Shown here piece by piece: positions 35,152 through 43,840 of a DNA stretch of 64,000 bases. The DNA is taken from contig CAKQGQ010000009.1 in the NCBI GenBank assembly GCA_934233735.1, forward strand, positions 1-64,000, read 5' to 3'. The translations under genes were made by a program, and so were the position numbers. The first letter of the stretch is position 1. Every line of letters begins with the position of its first letter. The notes under the pieces were generated by a model, which worked only from the letters and a program-made list of their open reading frames with translations, was not told the origin of the DNA and did not search any database. This DNA comes from an uncultured Clostridia bacterium (GTDB taxonomy: Bacteria; Bacillota; Clostridia; Peptostreptococcales; Anaerovoracaceae).

Positions 35152-35870
35152 AATTCTGCCTCCTCAAAACATGTGCTTACCGCGCAGAACAGCAGCATCC
35201 CAAGCAGCATCGCGATTCTCACCAGATTTATATTGGTATCGCTGATATCCGTGTAAAAAGCTCGCGTAAAAAGCACCAGCGTCAGAAGCGGAGCAATCGC
35301 CTTTGTTTCACCCTTACGCAGAAAACAATTAAACCGCGCAGCTGCCGCGCTGAGTGCCGCGATTCCCACTGTATTCCGAACCGCAAGCGCTGCATTGCCG
35401 ATTGGAAGCCAGAGCCACAGGTCATGCGTCCTGCCGAACGCCAGGAAGAGTCCGGCTTCCCGATTGAGTGCCTCCGAAAGGTTTTGCGCAAAGTAGGCAC
35501 CGAAGCCATAGAGCAAGGCAATCGCCAGTGCCCAGAACACCGCATATGCCAGCATGAGATACACAGTCTCCGCAGCGAAGATGGCTGCCGGCTTCACCCG
35601 AAGCCTCTTCAGCGTGTAATTCAAATTACTTTTTGATGCTTTCATCGGATTGAGCATCGCGAGCGTCAGCAGGACAAAGCCTGCCATCAGCGGAATCGCC
35701 GCACCTCTTGCGAAAAGATTTTCGTAGTACAGTGTCTCCTTTTGCATCATCGTATATAGTAAAACCCCTTCTGTCAGCATCGTGAGCAGGGTGAGTGCCG
35801 CGAGTTTTAATCCCCCGTTTCGCAGCAGCAGCTCGAAGATGGACAGATTCACTTTTAATTTTTCTTTCAT
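35148..35870 (-). CDS. ABC-2-like membrane protein, second paralogue
   Basis: A 240-residue protein with six predicted membrane helices, paralogous to the protein at 38726-39496. Both have a first helix, a YYEN or YFES segment outside, a basic loop (LKRLRVKPAAIFAAETVYLM) and the same spacing of later helices. It is likely the permease partner of the ATPase at 37471-38205. It overlaps both neighbours as ATGA, showing tight coupling. The substrate is not known. Confidence 0.8.
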   Translation of the reverse strand: MKEKLKVNLSIFELLLRNGGLKLAALTLLTMLTEGVLLYTMMQKETLYYENLFARGAAIPLMAGFVLLTLAMLNPMKASKSNLNYTLKRLRVKPAAIFAAETVYLMLAYAVFWALAIALLYGFGAYFAQNLSEALNREAGLFLAFGRTHDLWLWLPIGNAALAVRNTVGIAALSAAAARFNCFLRKGETKAIAPLLTLVLFTRAFYTDISDTNINLVRIAMLLGMLLFCAVSTCFEEAEL

Positions 35871-37474
35871 ATTATAATCTCCAGCATATCGTCACAGCGT
35901 TTGGCTACCGAGCTTAAATTTTCTTTCCAGAATCCTCTGAGCCTTCCCGTCCGGGCATCCTCTTTCTGCGCGATGAACGCCTCGACGCCTTCCTTGTCAC
36001 TATAGTCCATAAGGTTCGTCGTCAGCCTGCCGCAGTACGCAAGCCTGCCTGCTTCAAGCACCGCAAGCTCTGCCACGCAGGACATGCCTTCGTCCGGAAG
36101 ATCCCATACCGAATCATACGGCACGCCCGGAAGTGAAACATACCCTGCAATCACAAGCTTCTTTCCGTCATATTCTATGAGCGTATCTTCTCGGTCGAGA
36201 GCGTCGTAGCTTGTCAGTTCCGTCTGCAGCCCCGAACCTGCCATATCCTTATGGTACTTCCCGTTTGCAAAACGCATCACGGCAAGCTGTCCCTCATTAT
36301 TGAATATCAGATATGCGTTGTCCGAGATTTCTCGGAAGCCGATTCCCATGTCCACCTCATCTCGGCCTTCCGTCAGGTCGATGAGGTCGATTTTCTGTAC
36401 CCGTTTCATGTCGGAAATGCGAATCACCTCCGCCCAGACCTTCTGAGCGTCTCGCGCGATCACCAGCAGGGACTTTTCGTCCGAACTCGTTTCGATGGTT
36501 TCATAGTAGTTTGACGGGTTAAGTGGGTATACGGTCTGAAGCTTACCCGTATCGAATTTCGACTTTTCCAAATCACACGGCAGCTTGTAAATCCCGAAGC
36601 CGCCCTTGATTTTGCTCGTGTCGATGGTCTTTCCCTTCAAATCTTCTCCGTAATAGGAAACAAGATGCGCGTCGAAAAGCATGTAAAAGGCATCCTCCGT
36701 ATTGCAGTACCGCATATTGAGGTCAAAAATTTCCTCGGAGTACCTCGTTCCGCTTTCATTGGAATCTCGAACATCGAAGTCCGTGACCTGTCCGCCCGAA
36801 TTCACGGTGAGTTTACAAAACTTTCTTTCCTTTTCGGCAACCGGAATACGGAAAAACTCATTGACATCGCGAAGCATTTTCAGTTCTTCGTCGGTGTAGT
36901 CTGCAGCGATTTCTTCAAAGTGCAGGTAATGTCCGATGCCCCCGCTGCTGAAACTGTAATCAACCGGATAATATTTAAAAATATCCTTTATATATACGCT
37001 CTTATGTTTATATTCCCCCGGTTTCACGCCCTCAGTAAACGCCTTTGCGGTCGCTTCGGCATTCTCCGCCCACTGCACGTTGCATTTTGCAAGGATTTCC
37101 TTTTGCTTCCGCTCGGCTTCGGGTGTCTGTGGATTCAGTACATCAACCGCGCCCGGAAGCCAGACATCGTTTTGTATAAAAGCGACAGGCTCGCTCTTAG
37201 GCAGAGTCGAAAGAAGGTACGGCGCCTTTTCGTATGTTTGAAACTCTGTTTCTCCTTGCTTCGCGCCGAAATCATAAGTGCATTTCCATGCCAGCCGTTC
37301 TCCTGCGTGAGCGCCGAAGCTGAGTTTGACTCCCTCTGCGCCGGAAGTGTCTCCAAAGAGAGTTGTTTCGATGACTTCCGCGTACTTTTCCGTCTCGTTT
37401 ATCTTCCCCGAAGCGTATACGAGTACGCTCAGCGAAAGTACAAACACGAGCAGCGCTAAGATTCTCGCTTTCAT
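35867..37474 (-). CDS. Anchored extracytoplasmic protein, first paralogue
   Basis: A 535-residue protein that starts with an export helix (ILALLVFVLSLSVLVYASG), followed by a large outer domain. It contains GGFGIYKLP and YYETIETSSDEKSLLVIARD, which align with the paralogue at 33493-35151; the C-terminal parts also share an AYCGRL motif. It overlaps the ATPase and the next membrane-protein gene by 4 bases each. No known domain is recognised with confidence. The pairing of one exoprotein with one membrane protein, twice in the operon, suggests duplicated modules. Confidence 0.75.
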   Translation of the reverse strand: MKARILALLVFVLSLSVLVYASGKINETEKYAEVIETTLFGDTSGAEGVKLSFGAHAGERLAWKCTYDFGAKQGETEFQTYEKAPYLLSTLPKSEPVAFIQNDVWLPGAVDVLNPQTPEAERKQKEILAKCNVQWAENAEATAKAFTEGVKPGEYKHKSVYIKDIFKYYPVDYSFSSGGIGHYLHFEEIAADYTDEELKMLRDVNEFFRIPVAEKERKFCKLTVNSGGQVTDFDVRDSNESGTRYSEEIFDLNMRYCNTEDAFYMLFDAHLVSYYGEDLKGKTIDTSKIKGGFGIYKLPCDLEKSKFDTGKLQTVYPLNPSNYYETIETSSDEKSLLVIARDAQKVWAEVIRISDMKRVQKIDLIDLTEGRDEVDMGIGFREISDNAYLIFNNEGQLAVMRFANGKYHKDMAGSGLQTELTSYDALDREDTLIEYDGKKLVIAGYVSLPGVPYDSVWDLPDEGMSCVAELAVLEAGRLAYCGRLTTNLMDYSDKEGVEAFIAQKEDARTGRLRGFWKENLSSVAKRCDDMLEIII

Positions 37475-38205
37475 GACTCTTCCTCCATGCGTGCAATCGC
37501 CTTACCTACGCGGTCGGCTCTGTAGCGATAAGTTTCCTTAATAATTTCAATCAGACTCTTTCCTGATTCCTCGATTTCGTCGAGACTGAGATCGCCGATG
37601 ATTTCACCCTTGTGGAGCAGAACCGCTCTTCCGATAAAGTCCGCCACTTCTTCTATCAGATGCGTCGAAAGCAGTACCGTTTCCGTCGGCTCCAGAATTC
37701 CGAGCAGAACCTTGTAGAAATCTTCGCGGTTAAACACATCATTGCCCGCAAACGGTTCATCCATGAGGATGTAGTCTGCACCCTGCGAAAGGGCAAGAAG
37801 GACTTCAAACTGATTTTTCTGTCCCGTGGAAAAGCTTCCGACTTTTCTGCGCATCGGCAGTTCGAAGAATTCCATGAGGGCACTGAATCTCTTTTCACGG
37901 AAAGTATCAAAATGCTCCTTATAAAATTCTTTGTGCCCTTCCGGCGTGAGCGCCGGGAAGAAGGAATGCTCACTCGTTGCAAAAGAAATTCTTGCGATAT
38001 TTTTGTGCGTGATTTTTTCTCCGTCGAGCGTGATTTCCCCGTCGTATTTCAGAAATCCCAGAATGGATTTCATCATGGTGGTCTTGCCCGCTCCGTTTTC
38101 GCCGAAGAGACCGACAATCTGACCGCTCGGAAGCGTGAGGTTTACACTTTTCAGCGCAACTTTGCCGCTTCCGTATTTTTTATTTAAGTTCTTAATTTCC
38201 AACAT
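37471..38205 (-). CDS. ABC transporter ATPase, YtrB/BcrA type
   Basis: A 244-residue ATPase with Walker A LFGENGAGKTTMMK, a variant signature FSTGQKNQFEVLLALS, Walker B YILMDEPFAGND and the H-loop histidine in LLSTHLIEEVAD. It is the only ATPase in the operon and must serve both membrane-protein paralogues and the 180-residue protein. GGAGGG precedes the start. ABC systems with a GntR/YtrA regulator in Bacillus respond to cell-wall antibiotics; by analogy this one may do so, which is an inference. Confidence 0.93.
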   Translation of the reverse strand: MLEIKNLNKKYGSGKVALKSVNLTLPSGQIVGLFGENGAGKTTMMKSILGFLKYDGEITLDGEKITHKNIARISFATSEHSFFPALTPEGHKEFYKEHFDTFREKRFSALMEFFELPMRRKVGSFSTGQKNQFEVLLALSQGADYILMDEPFAGNDVFNREDFYKVLLGILEPTETVLLSTHLIEEVADFIGRAVLLHKGEIIGDLSLDEIEESGKSLIEIIKETYRYRADRVGKAIARMEEES

Positions 38206-38748
38206 CTAAAATACCCTCCATTTCTCCCATATAAAGCTCCACTGTCCCGGCCGGATACATTCGTCCGGGGTCGCGCACATATATATAATGTAATAAAGTC
38301 CGAGCATGACTGCCATTGTCAGCAAAATCACCCCGGCTTCCATCAAAGGAAGCGTGACGCACCTTCTTCTAAGCTCATGATTATCCGGCAGGCGGCGCAT
38401 TGTGTAAAACGCATTGCTTCCGTTTTTGTGATAAGCATAATGGCTGAAAAGCTGAGAAAGCAGACAGATCAGCGCAAAAGCAGGAAAGGCCGTCATGCTG
38501 TACCCTAATATGTCTGCAAAATTTTCCATGACTGCCCCGGGAATGAGCTCTTTTCTGAAGCCTCCTGCTATATAGCGGTAAAGATTTTCCCTTTCCCTGC
38601 TGTAATTCACAAGGAAGGTCAGACTGAATATAACCGGGCATATGAGCGAAGTTAAAAAAGCTGTGCGCTCTTTCTCTGCGCGGTAGCCAATCGGAAGATG
38701 CCGTTCTATGAAATTTTTTATATTTTCACGCTGTTTCGATTTCTTCAT
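38206..38748 (-). CDS. Membrane protein of the GntR-ABC operon
   Basis: A 180-residue protein with about four hydrophobic helices (TAFLTSLICPVIFSLTFLV, YSMTAFPAFALICLL, VILLTMAVMLGLYYIIY). GGAGGTG lies about 11 bases before the start at 38748, which overlaps the preceding gene by 23 bases; the longer frame to 38823 is unlikely. It resembles a shortened ABC-2 permease. Basic segments (YRAEKERTAF, MRRLPDNHELRRR) recall the coupling helices of YtrC/D-like proteins. Function inferred from the operon only. Confidence 0.72.
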   Translation of the reverse strand: MKKSKQRENIKNFIERHLPIGYRAEKERTAFLTSLICPVIFSLTFLVNYSRERENLYRYIAGGFRKELIPGAVMENFADILGYSMTAFPAFALICLLSQLFSHYAYHKNGSNAFYTMRRLPDNHELRRRCVTLPLMEAGVILLTMAVMLGLYYIIYMCATPDECIRPGQWSFIWEKWRVF

Positions 38749-39496
38749 CTGCCCCTGCACCTCCTTCGTCCGTATCCAGCTCTGCCTCGCCCGGGTGTTT
38801 TTCTTCAAAAAGCACGAATGCAATCGCAGTCAAAGTTATTAATATGTATGAAATTGCTTCCACCGCCATCATGCTCTCGTTGTAAATTCTTATCGAAAGC
38901 CATCCGAAGAAGCAAAGAGTAATCCACGAAAATCCGTCTCCGCTTTTTCCTTTGCGCTTAAAATAATTCCCAGCCGCCATCGAAAAGCCGAAGGCAAGAA
39001 TCGCCGCAATATTACATGAAAGTCTTAATCCGTCCCGCAGCGGAAAAAGAATATGCAAAGGCCCGCACCTGTAAAACGCAACCAGAAGCCGTATCTGCGG
39101 ATTCTGCGCTGTCGGTATATTGTCAGTAAAGTATGCAGCCATGGCATAGGTCACTCCCGCAGTCAGCGCCCAGAACACCGTCAAAACCATCATGATGTAA
39201 ACTGCTTCCGTAATAAAAACCGGAATCGGTTTAACCTTCAGCCTTCGCAAGGTCAAATCCACCCTGCTTTTGGACGAGCCGAGCATGTCACGCGCAAACC
39301 ATAAGATGAGAACGAGCGCAATAAACGACGGGAGCATTGTGTAACCCGAAACGACACTTTCAAAATAGATTGCCTCACTCTGTACCTTCTCGTACAGGAA
39401 TGCTGCCTGAACGCACACGGAAAGCAGGATTGTTATGCCGACAGCAAGCGCGCTGCTCCTAAAAAAAAGATTATAAATAGATAAAAATTTTTTCAT
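38726..39496 (-). CDS. ABC-2-like membrane protein, first paralogue
   Basis: A 256-residue protein with six predicted membrane helices and an acidic C-terminal tail. It is paralogous to the protein at 35148-35870 (YFESVVSGYTMLPSFIALVL; LRRLKVKPIPVFITEAVYIM; FWALTAGVTYAMAAYF). It directly follows the regulator, overlapping its stop as ATGA, and is likely a permease subunit for the ATPase at 37471-38205. Confidence 0.8.
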   Translation of the reverse strand: MKKFLSIYNLFFRSSALAVGITILLSVCVQAAFLYEKVQSEAIYFESVVSGYTMLPSFIALVLILWFARDMLGSSKSRVDLTLRRLKVKPIPVFITEAVYIMMVLTVFWALTAGVTYAMAAYFTDNIPTAQNPQIRLLVAFYRCGPLHILFPLRDGLRLSCNIAAILAFGFSMAAGNYFKRKGKSGDGFSWITLCFFGWLSIRIYNESMMAVEAISYILITLTAIAFVLFEEKHPGEAELDTDEGGAGADEEIETA

Positions 39497-39885
39497 TTTG
39501 CCTCTTCCCCCTCTGTGTCCCAGTATTTTTCAAGCAGTGCAATCGCCGCCGCTTTATTGTAACCTGCTGATTTCAGAATCTCGATTGCCCGTCTGCCCCC
39601 TTCTTCGGTCAGCTCCGCCTTAATCTGCGTAATTTTTTCATCAGAAGCGCTCACGAAACTCTTCGCGCCGGAATGAGAACTTATCAGTTCTTCGCTTTCC
39701 AGCAAAGCGTATGCCTTCTGAACTGTATTCGGATTAATCCCCAAAAGTGCGGACAGAACACGTCTTGACGGCAATTCGTCTCCATAAACGATTTCCCCCG
39801 ATGCAAGCCCCTGCTTGACAAAATCGACGACCTGCATATAAATCGGAGAGTTTCCGTCCATTTTCATCTTTTCAAATTCTATCAT
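39493..39885 (-). CDS. GntR-family regulator, YtrA subfamily
   Basis: A 130-residue DNA-binding protein: a winged-helix GntR domain (PIYMQVVDFVKQGLASGEI, then LPSRRVLSALLGINPNTVQKAYALLE) and a short C-terminal helical tail of the YtrA type instead of a large effector domain. It is the first gene of the ABC operon. Direct repeats that overlap its own promoter (39936-39991) are the likely operator, so it should repress itself and the six or seven genes downstream until a signal arrives. GGGAGGTG is 12 bases from the ATG. Confidence 0.92.
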   Translation of the reverse strand: MIEFEKMKMDGNSPIYMQVVDFVKQGLASGEIVYGDELPSRRVLSALLGINPNTVQKAYALLESEELISSHSGAKSFVSASDEKITQIKAELTEEGGRRAIEILKSAGYNKAAAIALLEKYWDTEGEEAK

Positions 39886-39935
39886 CTATGTTCTTCGCAC
39901 CTCCCTGCCTCTTTTGTTCTCGCAAACCGTATCAC

Positions 39936-39991
39936 AACCGTATTAATGAAGTAACACAGTTCTTAACCGTATTATACGAATAACACAGTTC
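39936..39991. promoter_or_regulatory. Two direct operator repeats for the GntR regulator
   Basis: Two 27-base copies, 29 bases apart (39936-39962 and 39965-39991), share AACCGTATTA at one end and TAACACAGTTC at the other. Each contains an imperfect inverted pair GTATTA/TAACAC. A third partial AACCGTAT lies at 39925. The second copy covers the -10 box of the operon promoter. Confidence 0.8.
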
Positions 39992-39999
39992 CTTGTCAA
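39971..39999 (-). promoter_or_regulatory. Promoter of the GntR-ABC operon
   Basis: Minus strand TTGACA (39994-39999), 17-base spacer, TATAAT (39971-39976): a perfect match. The operator repeat at 39965-39991 lies across the spacer and -10 box, as expected for repression. Confidence 0.9.
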
Positions 40000-40049
40000 C
40001 AAAAATTTTCATAATATTTCAAAAAATCTTCACATTTCTTCACATTTTA

Positions 40050-40078
40050 TTGACAAAACATTGGCAAACAGTTATAAT
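40050..40078 (+). promoter_or_regulatory. Promoter of the NhaC-family gene
   Basis: Plus strand TTGACA (40050-40055), 17-base spacer, TATAAT (40073-40078), 64 bases before the start codon. No operator is obvious. Confidence 0.9.
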
Positions 40079-40141
40079 GTACTTGTCGAAAGACATTCAT
40101 TCTTTATTTATTTAACTTAATATTATTAAGGAGGACTTATT

Positions 40142-41638
40142 ATGGGTAAAAAGATCCCGGTATGGCAATGCTTACTCGTTATGGCAGTAATGATTGCCGC
40201 ATTAGTATGGTCTATCGTTGTCGATGACGGCGGAGAACCACATATTGCTCTTATGATCGCCGCAGCTTTTGCTGCAATTATCGGTGCTATTAATGGCTGG
40301 AAATGGAACTATATGGAACAGGGTATCCTCGCTTCCATCAACAGATCCATGCAGGCTATCTTAATCCTTGCTATCGTAGGCTCCATGATTTGCTCATGGC
40401 TCGCGGCAGGAACAATTCCTTCCATGATGTACTACGGTATCAAAATTATCAGTCCTAAGGTATTCTTACTTACGGCTTGTATCCTTTGCTCCATCGTATC
40501 CCTTGCAACAGGTTCTTCATGGTCCACAGCAGGTTCCATGGGAGTTGCTCTGATAGGTGTGGGTACAGCTCTTGGATTCCCGGTTGCTATGACAGCAGGT
40601 GCTGTAGTATCCGGTGCTTACTTCGGCGACAAGATGTCCCCGTTATCCGACACAACTAACCTTGCTCCTGCAATGGCTGGTGCAACTCTGTTCGGTCACA
40701 TCAAGCACATGATTTATACTACAGGTACATCCTTAATCTTTGCGTTAATCGCATACGCAGTAATGGGATTCATGCATGCTTCCAACAATGAAGTAGACAT
40801 GTCCGTTGTAGATGAAATCTCCGCATTCATCCAGAGTTCATCCAACATCAGCGTGCTTTCTCTGCTTCCTCCGATTTTCGTAATCGTGGCAGTAGCAATG
40901 AAGTTCCCGGCTATCCCTTCCTTAATCGGCGGTGTATTCCTCGGCGTTCCGTTCTTCTTCTGGAACAGAACGGCTGTTGAAACAGCTACAGGTCTTCCTC
41001 TGAAGAATTCCATTTTCACAATTTTGAACAATGGTATCTCCATGGGGCAGGTTCCGGAAGGAACAGAAGACGGTTCCGTAATCTCACAACTTGCTGACCT
41101 TCTTTCCAACGGCGGTACACAGGGTATGATGTGGACAATTTCCATCATCCTCAGTGCAATGTGCTTCGGCGGTATCGTAGATGTAACAGGCGTTATGGGA
41201 ACCATCGCACAGGGTCTCCTTAAAGTAGCGAAGGGTAGAGGCGGACTGGTACTTGCAACAGAAATAATGTGCTTAATCACAAATGCCGTATGCTGCGACC
41301 AGTACTTAGCATTAGTACTCCCTGGCAGAATGTTTAAGGAAAAATTTGAAGATATGAGACTTCGTCCGGAAAACCTTTCAAGAGCACTGGAAGACTGTGG
41401 AACAATCACTTCCAACTTCTTCCCTTGGAACACTTGCGGTGCTACAATGAGAAACTTCCTCAACGTAGACTCCAGCTACATTCCATATGCTATTCTTAAC
41501 TGGCTGAATCCTATAGTTTCCGTATTCTTCGGATATACAGGAATCACGATGACAAAGCTTACGGATGAAGAATATCAGGCTATCTTAGACGAAAGAGAAG
41601 AAGAAAAGAAAGCTGCATTAAAGGCTCTTGAGGCTTAA
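40142..41638 (+). CDS. NhaC-family Na+/H+ antiporter-like transporter
   Basis: A 498-residue membrane protein with about eleven helices. The NhaC-family core is visible in GSSWSTAGSMGVALIGVG and AGAVVSGAYFGDKMSPLSDTTNLAPAMAG, which is duplicated weakly in CCDQYLALVLPGRMFKEK. Members exchange sodium for protons, and some exchange organic acids or amino acids (for example malate-lactate antiporters). AAGGAGG precedes the ATG. It lies near the arginine deiminase genes, though on the other strand and with its own terminator, so a link to arginine fermentation is only possible. It is one of the best-expressed-looking genes by promoter and ribosome site. Confidence 0.88.
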   Translation: MGKKIPVWQCLLVMAVMIAALVWSIVVDDGGEPHIALMIAAAFAAIIGAINGWKWNYMEQGILASINRSMQAILILAIVGSMICSWLAAGTIPSMMYYGIKIISPKVFLLTACILCSIVSLATGSSWSTAGSMGVALIGVGTALGFPVAMTAGAVVSGAYFGDKMSPLSDTTNLAPAMAGATLFGHIKHMIYTTGTSLIFALIAYAVMGFMHASNNEVDMSVVDEISAFIQSSSNISVLSLLPPIFVIVAVAMKFPAIPSLIGGVFLGVPFFFWNRTAVETATGLPLKNSIFTILNNGISMGQVPEGTEDGSVISQLADLLSNGGTQGMMWTISIILSAMCFGGIVDVTGVMGTIAQGLLKVAKGRGGLVLATEIMCLITNAVCCDQYLALVLPGRMFKEKFEDMRLRPENLSRALEDCGTITSNFFPWNTCGATMRNFLNVDSSYIPYAILNWLNPIVSVFFGYTGITMTKLTDEEYQAILDEREEEKKAALKALEA

Positions 41639-41684
41639 TGCATTGTAATCAGTAAAAGAAATCATAATAAATAAAGAAAGTTTC

Positions 41685-41710
41685 AGAACCCCGGCAAAAG
41701 CCGGGGTTCT
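41685..41710 (+). terminator. Strong terminator after the NhaC-family gene
   Basis: An 11-bp stem AGAACCCCGGC/GCCGGGGTTCT with an AAAA loop, followed by TTC and an AT-rich stretch. Confidence 0.88.
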
Positions 41711-41800
41711 TTCATAATTTCCTCATATTTTCGTACTGAATCAGTCATACTAATTCTTGGAAACATTTTAAAAGTATTCGATGTAAGGAGTATCGGATTT

Positions 41801-42826
41801 ATGGAAACGGAAAACATTCTTTTCGAGTTCGCAGGGGCACTTGTTTCACTCTCAGGCGCAGTGCTGAAGCTGTTGCTGCCCCTGTTGATTGGACTCATCT
41901 TAGCTTATCTGTTAAATGGGCCTGTCACATGGCTTGAAAAGAAAATTAAAAGCCGCATGATAGCGATTCTGCTCACTTATATCGCGGTAGGAGCAGCCCT
42001 TGCCGCACTCATGTACGGCTTTATCATTTTAATTATAGGTGCACTTCCGAAAGGAAATCCTGCAGAAACTTTAGCATTCATCGAAAATTATTATACCAAT
42101 GCGGTTCATTCCGTTTACGATTTTCTCGGGAAATATATGCCTTCTGCCTCCGATAATACTCAAAAGCTTCTCAGAAGCCTCCAAAATCGCTTCTATGAGC
42201 TTTTTTCTCCAGCCTCTGTGCTTGCAGCCGTCTATTCACTAATCGGAGGCTTTATCAGTCTGTTCGTCGGTATCGTTGCCTCTGTCTATCTCCTGAAAGA
42301 CAAGGAATTTTTCATAGGTCTCTGGGAAAAGTTCCTCTGTCTGACCATAAAGCAAAGAATGCATGGCCTTATCTGCGAAGTCATGCAGGATATCAACAAG
42401 GTCTTGTCAACCTTCATCAGAGGCGCGATTCTCGACAGCCTCTGCGTGGCTTTCCTTTCCTCGCTTGCGCTCAGCATCTTGAAAATCGAATACAGCGTCA
42501 TCATCGGCATTATTGCCGGAATTTTAAATATTATCCCTTATTTCGGCCCTTTTTTTGGTATGGTTCCCGCCTTTCTTGTTGCGGCCTTCTCAAAAGGACT
42601 CTTTTACGGAATTGCCTCTGCCTTTGCTCTTTTCCTCGTTCAGCAGATCGACTCCAACTATATCTATCCCAAGGTTGTCGGCGAAGCGACAGGCATTCAT
42701 CCGCTCTTCGTCCTGCTCTCCGTCAGTATTTTCGGCAGTTTCTGGGGAATCGTCGGTATGCTGCTCGCGGTTCCTGCTGCCGGAATCATCCAAATTCTCA
42801 TCACGCGCCTCGCCTATGCAAAATAA
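41801..42826 (+). CDS. AI-2E/PerM-family membrane protein
   Basis: A 341-residue protein with seven or eight helices and the family's central soluble region. The conserved C-terminal core is present: GIIAGILNIIPYFGPFFGMVPAFLVA, then PKVVGEATGIHPLFVLLSVSIFG. Although the family is named after an AI-2 exporter of E. coli, members include sodium/proton antiporters and others, so no substrate is assigned. GGAG lies upstream of the ATG. A bidirectional terminator follows. Confidence 0.88.
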   Translation: METENILFEFAGALVSLSGAVLKLLLPLLIGLILAYLLNGPVTWLEKKIKSRMIAILLTYIAVGAALAALMYGFIILIIGALPKGNPAETLAFIENYYTNAVHSVYDFLGKYMPSASDNTQKLLRSLQNRFYELFSPASVLAAVYSLIGGFISLFVGIVASVYLLKDKEFFIGLWEKFLCLTIKQRMHGLICEVMQDINKVLSTFIRGAILDSLCVAFLSSLALSILKIEYSVIIGIIAGILNIIPYFGPFFGMVPAFLVAAFSKGLFYGIASAFALFLVQQIDSNYIYPKVVGEATGIHPLFVLLSVSIFGSFWGIVGMLLAVPAAGIIQILITRLAYAK

Positions 42827-42828
42827 AG

Positions 42829-42867
42829 AAAAATCAGCACCGACCTCTCCGGTCGCCGCCGATTTTT
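42829..42867. terminator. Bidirectional terminator between the AI-2E-family gene and arcC
   Basis: An inverted repeat of about 16 bp (AAAATCAGCACCGACC pairing with GGTCGCCGCCGATTTT, two mismatches) with A and T tracts on both sides. On the minus strand the mismatches become G-U pairs, so it is strongest for the arc transcript. Confidence 0.85.
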
Positions 42868-42883
42868 CAAAAGTTGTATATTG

Positions 42884-43828
42884 TTATGCAAATGTGATTA
42901 CTGTACCTGTTTTGCCTTCCAAAGCGTCGATAGCTTTAGCAAGCGAAGTGATGATAGCCTTCTTATCAGGGTTTGCCTGAACAAACTTCATGCAGGCTTT
43001 TACCTTTGGAAGCATGGAGCCCGGTGCAAACTGCCCCTCTTCACAATATTTTTCAGCTTCTGCATAAGTCATGTGTGACAGGTTTTCCTGGTTCGGCTTG
43101 TTGAAGTTGATCGCAACCTTTTCTACCTCCGTGAGAATCATCAGAGCGTCCGCTTCGATGTTTTCTGCAAGAAGTTCTGCTGCGAAGTCTTTATCAATAA
43201 CTGCAGCAACACCTTCAAGGTCGCCGTCTTCCTTGCGAACTACAGGGATTCCGCCGCCTCCGCAAGTGATCACGATTGTGGAATCGAATAATCTCTTAAC
43301 GGAATCAAGTTCAACGATTTCAGTCGGGATTGGAGACGCAACAACTCTTCTCCAGCCGCGTCCTGCGTCTTCTTTCACGGTATATCCTTTTTCTTCTACG
43401 AGAGCTTTCGCTTCTTCTTCCGAATAGAAAGGTCCGATCGGCTTTGTAGGATTCTTAAATCCCGGATCGTTTGCGTCAACAACCATCTGTGTGAGAACCG
43501 TTGCTACCGGAATGTCTTTGCCACGCTTCTTAAGAGCGAACTTCAAAGCCTGCTGAAGGTGGTATCCGATATATCCCTGGGACATAGCTCCGCATACGTC
43601 GAACGGCATAGCCGGAGTTACATTCTTTGCTGTTTCGGAAGCAAGAAGGATTCTTCCTACCTGTGGTCCGTTGCCGTGAACAACCGCTACTTCATATCCT
43701 TTTTCGGATAAGTCAGCGATTCTTTCGCAAGTTTCTTTTACTACTGCCAATTGAGCCTCAGCTGTAGGATCTGCCTTGCCTGACTGCAGGGCATTTCCGC
43801 CGAGAGCAACAACAATTTTTTCTGCCAT
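42884..43828 (-). CDS. arcC: Carbamate kinase
   Basis: Transfers the phosphate of carbamoyl phosphate to ADP, giving ATP, the energy-yielding last step of the arginine deiminase pathway. The 314-residue amino acid kinase family protein has VVALGGNALQ at the start, HGNGPQVG near residue 52 and ITCGGGGIPV near residue 207. It is third in the arcB-arcA-arcC transcript, 12 bases after arcA, and ends at a terminator. Confidence 0.96.
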   Translation of the reverse strand: MAEKIVVALGGNALQSGKADPTAEAQLAVVKETCERIADLSEKGYEVAVVHGNGPQVGRILLASETAKNVTPAMPFDVCGAMSQGYIGYHLQQALKFALKKRGKDIPVATVLTQMVVDANDPGFKNPTKPIGPFYSEEEAKALVEEKGYTVKEDAGRGWRRVVASPIPTEIVELDSVKRLFDSTIVITCGGGGIPVVRKEDGDLEGVAAVIDKDFAAELLAENIEADALMILTEVEKVAINFNKPNQENLSHMTYAEAEKYCEEGQFAPGSMLPKVKACMKFVQANPDKKAIITSLAKAIDALEGKTGTVITFA

Positions 43829-43840
43829 TTTATTATCTCC

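Noticed and set aside
41801..42826. Calling the AI-2E-family protein a quorum-sensing exporter
   Set aside because: The family name comes from one E. coli protein; other members are ion antiporters and nothing here indicates AI-2.
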